Part shown: positions 24,712-35,856 of the stretch, piece by piece
Position numbering within the stretch: the first letter of the stretch is position 1
Layout: the number at the start of each line of letters is the position of its first letter
Source: Paragorgia papillata
Lineage: Eukaryota; Cnidaria; Anthozoa; Scleralcyonacea; Coralliidae
Assembly: GCA_035771165.1 (NCBI GenBank)
Contig: JAWNZC010000108.1
Coordinates: 62,001 to 126,000 of the forward strand
Direction: 5' to 3'
DNA length: 64,000 nt
Position numbers and translations under genes: made by a program
Notes under the pieces: model-generated
The model's database searches: none
Told to the model about the DNA's origin: nothing
Seen by the model: only the letters and a program-made list of their open reading frames with translations

Positions 24712-27700
24712 ATGGATCAGTCAATGGAAATAAGTTTATGTTCTAGTCATGTTAAAAAACTTGCAATTCCTTCAACCAGTTTGATTGACACTCATGTGGT
24801 AAAGTTTAAAATACAATTTTAGTTTATTAATTGTTACAGTTATTTAATATAATGATTGCTAATTATGAAAATTATTGTCTAGAATGTGTTCTAAGATAGT
24901 TTTTTGGTACAGTGTACATGCAGTTTGTACTGTAATAATAAACACTCTTGGTTACTGTAGCTATATAATAGAGCACTATTTATGCTAAGCCTATTTTTGA
25001 AGTAGCACTATCCCACTCTAAATAACCATGATTAAGCATGCAGAAGTGCCATAAATATAAGTTAGTCTAACGCTGTTGGTACCTGCACAGTACTAAGCTA
25101 TATTTGTGGCACTTTTGTTGTAAATATTGCCACTTCAAATATTAAATGTTGGGTAAATTTTAGTCAGTGTACATGTTTTGGCAATCTTGGCAGGTTTAAT
25201 ATTTATTAATTAATTCCTATTTGAGGGTATTTCCCGCTATGAATAAAATCATCTGGCATTAGCCAGAATAAAATACTAAAGATTAATTTTGACAGAAAAG
25301 AGTTAAAAAGCTTAAAAACTGTCTAACTCTTTCCTGTTCAAATTGTTGTGTTGAGTTTGGTTTGTATATTAAAATGAAATATTCCAGGTTTATCATATTG
25401 AGGTGTCTTTATCGGATTATTCTTGGATTGTCAAGAGAAGATACAGAGAATTTTATGAACTTCATGAAAAAGTACGTCGTAGTTTGATGCTTGTTTTGAT
25501 CTGATTTTTTATGTGTTCCAACTTTTGTTTTGATGCCCCAGACAGCATTTGAGCCTAATCTGATGAGATTTCTGATTTAATATTTACAGTTGTCAAAGAG
25601 ATTTAAAGTAGATGCAAAGCTTTTCCCTCCGAAGAAATGGGTTGGAAATTTTAATCAAGAACATATTGAAAAACGAAGGCTGTCTCTTGAGGCTTATCTT
25701 CAAGACATTGTTGATCGATTGGGAAAGATTCCAAGACACTTGCAAATATTTCTTGAATTTCATATTTATGTAAGTAAATATTAATGTGTACTGTACCCAG
25801 CTTAATCTATCCAATATTTAAATACCATTCCTAACTTTTTTATGTTTCTTTTTACCAGCATGTACTCTTCGTCTAGTAGTTGTTGTCCATTACATCTTTT
25901 TCTATTATTTTTTTATTTAAAGGACATTTTAGCAGTGACTCAGACACTTGCAGAGAAGCTGTTTAAAGTAGGTAAGTCAATATCATTCAGTACCCCTAAA
26001 CAGTTTCTTGATAGAAAAGCAATGCTTGAAAATGTAAGTACAGATAACTTATTTAGCAAATAGCACAGATTATTGGTCATTTAGATCTCCAATGAGGCAA
26101 TCTCCTAGTATAAGCAGGCAGCCTGCAGACACTCTGCAGTGATCTGCATGCAATCTGTAGGTACTTCACACAGGCCATCCACAGGCACTACTTACAGGCT
26201 GTTTGCAGGCACTTACAGGCAGTTTGCAGGCAGCTTGCAGGCATATTCGTTCTACGCATTCATAGCTAATACTGGTCAGCCCGTATTTCGTGAGCCTAGA
26301 CAGCCACCATTTCCGATTGTGACTTGCAGGCAGTCTACAGGCACTTGCAGGCAGTCTGCAAGCACTTGCAGGCAGTCTACAGGCACCTGTACGCAGTCTG
26401 CAGGCACTTGTAGGCTGTCTGCAGGAACTTGCAAGCAGTCTACAGGCAGCCGGCAGGAAGTCTACAGGCACTTGCAGGCAGTCTACAGGCAGCCTGCAGG
26501 AAGTCTACAGGCAATCTGCAGGCAGTCTACAGGCACTTGCAGGCAGTCTACAGGCACTTGTAGGCAGTCTGCAGGAACTTGCAGGCAGTCTGTAGGCACT
26601 TGCAGGCAGTCTGCAGGCACTTACAGGCAGTCTTCAGGCACTTGCAGGCAGTCCGCAGGCACTTGCAGGCAGTCTGTAGGCAGTTTGCAGGCACTTGCAG
26701 GCAGTCTACAGTCATTTGTAGGCAGTCTGCAGGCACTTACAGGCAGTCTTCAGGCACTTGCAGGCAGTCCGCAGGCACTTGCAGGCAGTCTGTAGGCAGT
26801 TTGCAGGCACTTGCAGGCAGTCTACAGTCATTTGTAGGCAGTCTACAGGCACTTGCAGGCAGTGTACAGGTACTTTCAAGCAGTCTGCAGCCACTTCCAG
26901 GCAGTATGTAGGCACTTGCAGGAAGTATACAGGCACTTGCAGGCAGTCTACAGGTACTTGCAGGCAGTCTGAAGGCAAGGCCTGCAGTTTGCATGCAGAT
27001 TGCCTGCAGGTGCCTGCAAAATTTATTGGGACTACTGTACATGTAAGTTGCTGTAACTTGCATAGTTGTCTATTCCACTGACACAGGGCAAGAAGAAGAA
27101 TTATTCTAGCTTATTTTATTTGCTCTTCTGACTAGGTGATAATTTACTCTGCAATGAGAAAGCTTTTGTTGTGACGCCATTACAACTTTACTGCATTTCT
27201 AAAAGATTGAAACTGCCAATAGCAACATGTGGTAAGATGGCTTAATCATTATCTATCCACACATTCTGACAAACTAACTCTGATTGACATTGAACCTTTG
27301 TCTCTTTGCTTGCAGTTGTTGAAGGTTATCAGCATGATGTGGGCAATCTTTATGACATAGTTTATTGTGTCAAGAATCTTAAGGTAGTCTTTTAATTATT
27401 ATATGAATAATTTTAATATAATATATATATATATATATATATTATAATAATAATAATGTTTGAGTCTCTATATAGTTATGTTTTTTTCTAGATTCTTGGA
27501 GATGATAATCATGAGTTGAAAGGCTTATCCAATGAAGACATTTTATTTGACATTTCTTTGTTTAAGAATCTAGAATCACTGGAGGTACAATATGGTAGAC
27601 TACAGTATCACAGTAGAGTACAGTGCAGGAAAGGGCTGTTCAGTTCAGCTCAGTTCAGCTTAGCTTAGCACAGCACAGCGGCAGTACAGTACAGTGCAGT

Positions 27701-30700
27701 ACAGTACAGCTCAACTCAGCTCAGTGCAGTTCAGCTCAGCTCAGTTCAGCTTAGCACAGCTTAGCACAGCTCAGCACAGTGGCAGTGCAGTACAGCTCAA
27801 CTCAACACAACACAGCTCAGTGCAGTTCAGCTCAGCTCAGTTCAGCTTAGCACAGCTCAGCACAGTGGCAGTACAGTGGCAGTGCAGTACAGTGCAGTAC
27901 AGTACAGCTCAACTCAACACAACACAGCTCAGTGCAGTTCAGTTCAGCTCAGTTCAGCTCAGCACAGCTCAGCACGGCACAGCACAGCACAGCACAGTGG
28001 CAGTGCAGTAAAGTACAGCTCAGCACAGTGGCAGTGCAGTACAGTGCAGTACAGTGCAGTACAGTACAGCTCAACTCAACACAACACAGCTCAGCACAGC
28101 TCAGTGCAGCTCAGTTCAGCTCAGTTCAGCTCAGCAAAGTACACTCAGCAGCATAATGAAATACTGTAGTTCAGCAAAGAAATTTAAAAGAATTAGGTAG
28201 TACATTCTTTTCTTAGATTTTGAATTGTAACATTGAGTCATTACAAGGTACATATCACTTGCAAGAAAAACTTTCAAAGCTTTCTGTTCATTTTTCTCTA
28301 AGATTACTCAAGGTATGTCTTACTATAACATCACTCCAGTGTTCATATCATATTTTCATTAGTCAACAAAGTCGTTTCACCAATCAGAAAGTGTAAACGA
28401 TGTTTTTTCACAAATGAAAAAAAAATTATATAGTCAATGAGAGAACTCAGAAATTAGTTTTATTTATCTCAATAATTGTATGAAAGTCTTGGTAATTATA
28501 CAATTCCTATATTGTACATCATGTGATAAGCAAAAACAACTGACTGACTGAGTATTCTTTGTTACTAGGATATCTTGATTGATCAAGAAGTATGGACTCG
28601 TGATGTTTGTAATGATCTTGTTACCAACACTGACACTTCTCTTTCCTCTGGTGTCGTTTGGAAGAACATGACAGAAATTGATTTCAGTCATAATTTTATT
28701 CCATACATTGATGAATCAATTGTAAGTTAGCTTTTCTTCTGTGCACTACATGTTGTACAGTTACTGTCTGAACATGGTCTGTAGATGTACACATTATGCC
28801 TTATGGACATAATTCGAAATTAATATACTAAGTCCTTTTCTTCTTTTACTCTACATGCCTAATGATAGACTTGCCGTGGGGGCGTGGGCTTCTACTGGCT
28901 TTTTGCCATCAAAAACAGATTTAAAAAGTAATATGAAAAGTACAAATAAACAACTGTACCTCTTTTTTTACTGCAACTCATGCTAAACTGGGATATTTTT
29001 ATCAAAATTACTTACTGTGTGCATCTAAATACACTACCACTGCCTGAGCTTCAGGACGTTAATCTTGTTCGGGGTGTTTCCTCTTTTATTTACCAGACGT
29101 TACTACATGAACTGGAAATACTTGATCTTAGTCACAACAACATTAAAGAAATTGAACATCTGCAGGTATGATTATTGATTTAGCTGCTTAGATAAAATTC
29201 TGGTTAAAATACATCAGTCGTACAACGTACATTTTAGACATTTTAGAAAACAATTCTCTGGGTTAGTTATTATCTCGGTTTTCCTGAGAAAATTCCTGTT
29301 CCAGATTGTATCAACGACTAATTACTACATAACGACACTTAACAACCTTGGAACAACCTTCTTGGCTCTTGTGTTCTACAAACCTTCAACAAACGTATGA
29401 TCTATTTACCAGCTTAATTATGAGATTTCTGGTTGTGTTAGTTAAAAGTTAATTTTCTTAGGAACTTCCAAAGCTCAGTAAACTGGACTTATCGCACAAT
29501 GAAATAGAAAGTTTGAAAGATGTGAATACTAAACTGGGAAACATCAAAATTCTCAACCTGGCTTCAAATAAAGTGCAGTTAGTTGGAGGTAAATACAATG
29601 TAGAATCGTGAGTAGAATTGAAAACAGAATATTAAAAAGTCTCTGCTGTACATTATGTAAGTTGTGGCAAAAGAACTGAAGATCTAGCTGTCTGTTTAGT
29701 CACTGTTCAGTAAGAGAAAAGACTAGTGTCCCTTGCATTCAACCTAATCATGTTACTGTAGTGATGTCATACAGAGGGTGTTTTCATTTGCTGCAGGCAC
29801 ATCCAAGGTTTATTCTCTTGTCGAACTGGATCTTAGTGCAAACTTTATCGATGATGTAAGCTGATTTTATTTAAAACAATATTCTCCCTCTCCCTCTCCC
29901 TCTCCCTCTCCCTCTCCCTCTCCCTCTCCCTCTCCCTCTCCCTCTCCCTCTCCCTCTCCCTCTCCCTCTCCCTCTCCCTCTCCCTCTCCCTCTCCCTCTC
30001 CCTCTCCCTCTCCCTCTCCCTCTCCCTCTCCCTCTCCCTCTCCCTCTCCCTCTCTCCCTCTCCCTCTCCCTCTCCCTCTCCCCCTCTCCCTCTCCCTCTC
30101 CCCTCTACTCCCCCTCTAGTGCTAATATTTTTCGCACACTGATATTATATTATTGTGTCTCTATATATAGGTTGCTGACGTAATGTCGTTGGCTGACTTG
30201 CCTTGTGTTGAAGTATTAAACTTATTGGATAATCCAGTAGCATGCAAAGAGATGTACCGTAGTCGACTTATGACAGCTTTTGAAGAAAGAGTTTCTCAAG
30301 TATGATAACTTCTATACATGTAGTAATTTATAATATAATTATTTTTATTTTTCCCACATGAATTACTCATGATTTACTTTCCAACTTGTAGCTTTGTTTT
30401 CTTAAATGTGATCTACATTATATTCTTTTCAGATATGCCTTGATAAGATCCATGCAACGCCAGCAGAAATTGTGAGTTTGGAAAAATAATTTGAGTTGTG
30501 TACTTAGAGAATGAGTTTATCGTATTTAGTGCAATCAACTGACATGATATTAAATATTAATTAAATAGAAAAACGTGATGCGACTTGTTACAGAAATGGA
30601 AAGTTATGAATTGGTTAATCCTCCTATAAATAAACCAGCAACTCTAGCAAAGAACAAAGCATTACAAAGAAAGGTAAGGGGTAAGAGTTGGGATATAGTA

Positions 30701-33700
30701 TGATGTGTAGTGAATGTGTGTGTTGTACAATAGGTGTACAGTAGGTGTGTGTGTGTGTCTATATGAGTGTGAGGTGGTGAATATGTCACATGTACGCGGT
30801 GTGAAAGTTATAATTTATCATTTATATTTGTTTATATAATTTATACGTTCTCATTTTTAATGAGAATTGTTCTCTCCAGGCAGCTAGTCGACGAATTAAA
30901 ATAAAAGATCATGACGTATTGGAAAGTCCTCTATCTGAAGGTAGGATCTGAGTTTATAATTTGTTTTATCTAAATCGTTTTTAGCTCATATAGTGGGACC
31001 GTTCTTGAGGCATTAAGTTTTTTTTCTAATCCACGTTTTTATCTTTCACATGCGTAATCATCTCTTGCCTACCACGTGACCTCTCACGTGATGTACATCG
31101 AGTACAATCATTTTAAATTTTTCTTCTTTTAAATTTCAGTTGCGTCAGTGCCCAGCAACAAAATGAAATGCACAGACGGAGAACAAGAATTCAAAGACAG
31201 AGTGGGGAAGATCCGACATTTAGGAGGAGATGCTTGGTTGGCTTTGCTGAATGAATTACAGAATGAATATAAGGTAGAGACGCGGATATAGGACTGGGTA
31301 CGAAACCACGAGTCACGTGGGGTACTCTGAACCCGTTGATTGGTTAAACTTCATTTTACTCAGTTTGTAAAATGGTTGAAATCTTCTCTCGTGTTTTTCG
31401 TGTTTTCCTAATGTTTTTTTCGTTTTATCATTTTCCTTCTTTCTCCTCTCTGTCGAATCTTCTTCGCAGGAGTCTATAGATCCTCGCACGGCTTCATTGC
31501 CAGCATGTGGACGATCTGCTGACCAAAAGAATGCCGGCCCAGTTTTGCGTCCCTCAACGTCTGGAATGACTGTAGTGGACCAACACTCGTCTGTAAGGTC
31601 CATTGCAACAGAAAAAGAAAAACGGGTATGTGGAGAGCAAATGTATGCTGGGGTTATTTAGATTATAAAAACTGAATACATGTTTCAAAATGTGTTTCAG
31701 GTTCGCCAACCAGTTGTGGGACATACAAGGCTTCAATTTGGGTTTTCCACTGCGCTTGAAGATGTTCTCAATAAGAAAATGAAAGAAAATGAAGATGTGT
31801 AAGCAAGAGTTGTGTTAATATTTTCTTCCTTCCTTCCTTCCTTCCTTCCTTCCTTCCTTCCTTCCTTCCTTCCTTCCTTCCTTCCTTCCTTCCTTCCTTC
31901 CTTCCTTCCTTCCTTCCTTCCTTCCTTCCTTCCTTCCTTCCTTCCTTCCTTCCTTGAAGATGTGTAAGCAAGACTTAATATGTTGTGTTAATATTTTCTT
32001 CCTTCCTTCCTTCCTTCCTTCCTTCCTTCCCTTCCTTCCTTCCTTCCTTCCTTCCTTCCTTCCTTCCTTCCTTCCTTCCTTCCTTCCTTCCTTCCTTCCT
32101 TCCTTCCTTCCTTCCTTCCTTCCTTCCTTCCTTCCTTCCTTCCTTCCTTCCTCCCTTCCTCCCTTCCCCCCTTCCTTCCTTCCTCCGTCCCTCCCTTCCT
32201 CCCTTCATTAATTTTGTTTGATGTGTTTTTTCTTTTAGTGTAAATGGAACCTTCATTGTTGGTGTGGAAGTTGTTCGAGAAAAAGAAGAAGAAGAAACAG
32301 TTATGGTGGAAGAAGAACGAATGATTGGTGTGGATCTTAAGAAAGGTGTTTTGATGGAGATTGCGATTGATAGCGGTAAAACTTGCGCCAAACACAAACT
32401 GGGTAAGAATGGTTTATTTGAAGACAGACGTTTGGTAGACGTTTTTCAAACTCAAATGTAGGTTACATCAGATATCGTTGCACTGACATTAATTGAATGC
32501 CTGATCTTTCTTTGTATTATCTTTATTTTGTATCTTTGGCAGATGATATTTCAAGTGTCGATATTTTGGAGACTTCTGATGCATTCTACGTTGATCTTCT
32601 TCATATGAAATTCAAAGGATTACGACATCACCGTGATTTACTACAGGTCAGCGGTGACCTGGTGTCCGGTGAAGACTGCCAACATGTTGCTCGCTATAAA
32701 ATGCGATCATTGAAGGACACGACTGAACTGTTTGTATTACTGTATAAATTCATCAGTGATTCTTTGACTACCAGGCAAGTAAAGCGTCTCTTTCTGTAGT
32801 TGCATTATGAAGATTTGATGTTGTTGGCACAGTGGTTAGCGGAGCATGTGTCTTTCACTGCTGCGAATTAGGTTCTTTGAAGCTAATTTTTCTTTCTCTT
32901 TTATTTCACGCAGGCCCTCCAATGAACCTGAATCATGTAAAGTGCCTTCCAAGACAACTCACCAGCAACCTGCAAGTGACGGTACAAGTAGATACTCTAA
33001 TCTTATGGGGATATCCGCTGACCTTTTTCACCAGTTTTTCACCAGCAAGTTTCCTAGTCAGTGCTCAGTGGAAGCCGAGCTGACGGAGTCTGGGCGCGAT
33101 ATTGTCCAAAATAGAAAGGAAGAAATCCATTTGGTACTTTGGACCAGCTGTCTTCCTTACGCCTTACCTGAACATGAACTTCCGGTCTGCCTCGTTCTCA
33201 CGACTCTCAATATTTATTTATTCAACTTAAAGGATGGTGACGTCAAACATCCTGTGACGTCACTAACCAAGCTTGATGACTTGGAAACGAGGCTTCCTCT
33301 TCTCTGCTGTCTACCTCTTGCGCAATTACGTGTTGTCATATGCGGCTTGTTTGAACTTGGCTTTCGACTCGAGTTCTCAAAACGTGGATCTCGCGGGACG
33401 TTCACGTTTCTTACCCGTGACTCGAGGGAAACAGATGCTTTTCTTCGAACTCTGGATGAAATTACGAAAGCGGACATGCGCAGTTACGATGTTGTTCAAC
33501 CAAGTGAAACGAAACTAGAGAGGATGAAGCAAGAGATCGCAGTGTCCTGTGGGAAGGCTTTTAAAGATGACGAGTGCATATTGATGTACACAGTTGTACG
33601 TGAAGTACCGGATATGACGTCAATGACTCATGAACACGTGATCTTCACGAGCCACACACGAACGTTGATTCTGACCAATTGGCGTCTTTTCTTATGCGAG

Positions 33701-35365
33701 GAAGATCATGTTCATTGGCCGTTGCCAAGTTACGTCAGAGATACGCCATCTACGCCGCAATGGGTGGTTACTAAGCACGATGATATTAAACGTATCATTG
33801 GCATCGAAATATTTGACGTCATCGGCGACTGCCACTTCGTTGGGACCAGCGGTATGTCCCTACTGTTAGAGCGCAATGCACATGCGCAAGAGGACGACTC
33901 GTCCCATAAGACCAAAGTGTGGAACGTAATTTTCAAAGTTGAAGAAGAACGGCAGCAACTGCAGCGCTCTCTTGCCCAAATTTGGTCTTACAATTTCCAT
34001 GGCAACCTTCAGATCACGAAGTCTCGATCACTTGATGCTGTGAAAATTTGCCATTCAAGCCGCGTCGATGTTCCCTCCCAGTTTTTTCAAGAAAGTCTTT
34101 CACCCGTTTCATCACCCCCCAAAAGTCCATCAAAGAGCCGACCGGGGAAAGGTCACCGTCGAAACGCTTCTGGTCAATATTGTCCGCACCAGCACAATGA
34201 CGTCATCACAACGTCTTTGCAACTTCTTCGTAATGCCAGTGCCGAGTCTTTAGAGAACTTTTTTTCGGAGAAATTACGACCAGCATCCGCTGGCCACAAC
34301 GACGAGACCCTCATGTGTTACACGTGGACTGGTTGCGTGGCATATTCCCACCCCACGCGTGAGATCCACGTTTGGTTGATTTTAAGCAGTTTAAAAGTTT
34401 ACCTAGTTGCTGATTCAGCAGATCGCACTATAATTGACACCATACAAGATGTGGTGTTTGGTCCTGGTACCGAGCTCTGCGTCAACTGGTTTCCTCTGAC
34501 GTCATTACGTCAAGTATGTGTCGGCTTCTTTGATCAAACGTTCCGATTGGAAACGGATGATCCCGAGAGCACGTTCACGTTTATCACACGTGATTATGAC
34601 GTCACAAGTTATTTCTTGGAAAATCTAAAGAGCGCTCTCCAGGAGTTTGAACCCGAGAATATATCTTCAGCGACCGTGGCAGGCGAAGATTCCCCGAGTA
34701 TTTACGACACAAATCCGAACAGCGCCGAAGCTGCCGGCGAGAATTCGTCAGAGCAACATTTCCATCATTCAAATGGCGTTGTGCGGTTTGTGTATCCTAG
34801 TGACGATAGCGTGGAGGTCTTGAAGCACAGCATAGTGGAGTTTGCTAAGGATTCTGAGTGCTATGAAAAGATGAATGACGTCAGCATTTTGTTGTACCTC
34901 CTTGTTTTTCAAGTCGTGAATGGAAAGAAACTTTCTCGAACTTTTATGATCCTTGATCAAGCTGTGTGCATGTGTCTTGAGAACCACGTGAACTTTCCAT
35001 TGCCGCTGTTTGTAAAAGAATTGCCCATGGGCTCACGTTATCAAGTTGAAAGCCTGCGCCCGTTAGCTCACATTAAGAGAATTGAGTTCAGCGGCTTTAA
35101 CACGCAAGATTTTACAATAGTATTTGAAGAGAGGACGCAACCGCCGCAGAGTTGCGAAGAACCAGCAGAAAATCTGGGAAATTGCGCACAGTTAGCGGAA
35201 GGTCTGGGGGAGAATGTTGTGGTGAGCGACAGCGCATGTGCATATGGTGACGTGCGCTGGACTGTGATAGCGCAGACGTATGAAGAAAAGGAAAAAGCAT
35301 TGGCAATGATTTTAAAATTTTGCAAAGAAAACTACGACAAAGATCTACCGGTATTAAGAATTTAG
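24712..35365 (+). CDS. NISCH: Nischarin (PX domain, leucine-rich repeats)
   Basis: Endosomal/cytosolic scaffold; in mammals it binds integrin alpha5, PAK1 and Rab proteins and restrains cell migration. Twenty-two exons: 24712-24798, 25388-25471, 25590-25769, 25923-25971, 27136-27231, 27316-27383, 27492-27584, 28217-28312, 28569-28721, 29097-29165, 29462-29588, 29797-29855, 30171-30299, 30433-30471, 30569-30673, 30880-30940, 31140-31273, 31470-31625, 31701-31798, 32239-32402, 32543-32774, 32914-35365; about 1576 aa (human about 1504), all phases consistent. N-terminal PX domain: [36 protein letters not shown]. LRRs: [59 protein letters not shown]. The 2.45-kb last exon holds the conserved C-terminal repeats ([21 protein letters not shown]). 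Intron 21 appears to be GC-AG. Introns carry four large satellite arrays. Confidence 0.94.
26113..27020. repeat. 21-bp minisatellite in nischarin intron 4
   Basis: Roughly 40 copies of a unit close to GGCACTTGCAGGCAGTCTGC plus one base. The unit length is a multiple of three, so frames on both strands stay open; these are not genes. A block around 26600-26720 is repeated almost exactly at 26721-26840. Confidence 0.95.
27626..28150. repeat. CAGNN pentamer satellite in nischarin intron 7
   Basis: Over 500 bp of 5-bp units of the form CAGYN (CAGCT, CAGTA, CAGCA, CAGTG) with interspersed CAACT/CAACA. A higher-order unit of about 130-150 bp (AGCTCAACTCAACACAACAC followed by CAGCTCAGTGCAG) recurs at about 27796, 27906 and 28068. 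Confidence 0.93.
29883..30118. repeat. TCCCTC hexamer microsatellite in nischarin intron 12
   Basis: About 38 near-perfect copies of TCCCTC between exons 12 and 13, with a slightly degenerate 3' end. Confidence 0.97.
31827..32205. repeat. Paired CCTT microsatellites with duplicated splice donor, nischarin intron 19
   Basis: Two long TTCC arrays (about 31827-31955 and 31998-32205) are separated by a near copy of the exon 19 end and donor: GAAGATGTGTAAGCAAGA at 31791 recurs at 31956, and both copies continue with TGTTGTGTTAATATTTTCTTCC or nearly so. The region is a tandem duplication including the 5' splice site. Confidence 0.93.
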
Positions 35366-35856
35366 TTTTAAGAAATTTTAATTAGAAAGGAAAATTTATA
35401 AAAAATAGGATTAACTTATTATTTATAGAAAATAGAACTAGTAGAGATAGTTTGTAATTTGTTGTAGAAACAAAACAATAGATATCATTGTAGTACAAAA
35501 GTTAAATTTATTATGTAAATATATCTTAAATTAAATCTTGGAAATTGAATTTTATAATATATATCCATTTCGTAAAAAAATTGTTAAAATCTGAAGTATA
35601 ACTTTTTGTGATTTAAAACTGACATTATTGTTGTTGTTATTATTTAATTTCGTTATAATAATAATAATAATAATAATTGTGATGTAGTCTGTCATCGCAT
35701 TGCTGGTTTTTTCTTTGATCGTACCGCCGTCAGCCATGTTGCAGTCCCAGAAATCGTTTGGGGTTGAGTTGCTTCCGCCATAGGACTAGTCGTGGCCATA
35801 TTTGTTGAAGCATATCTGACTTCCTTGAAAAAACGACTCACTACAAAACTGAAATA
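35366..35856. other. Spacer between nischarin and CAPZA
   Basis: Nischarin 3' UTR (possible ATTAAA at 35530) followed by an ATT/AAT trinucleotide tract near 35630-35675 and the CAPZA promoter region. CAAGTTAGCCATG-like coding is not seen. Confidence 0.4.

Noticed and set aside
26139..27081. Several 100-218-aa Cys/Gln-rich frames on both strands
   Set aside because: 21-bp repeat is divisible by three and free of stops in several frames; lies in a NISCH intron.
27694..28169. Gln/Ser-rich frames
   Set aside because: CAGNN pentamer satellite translated; stays open by composition.
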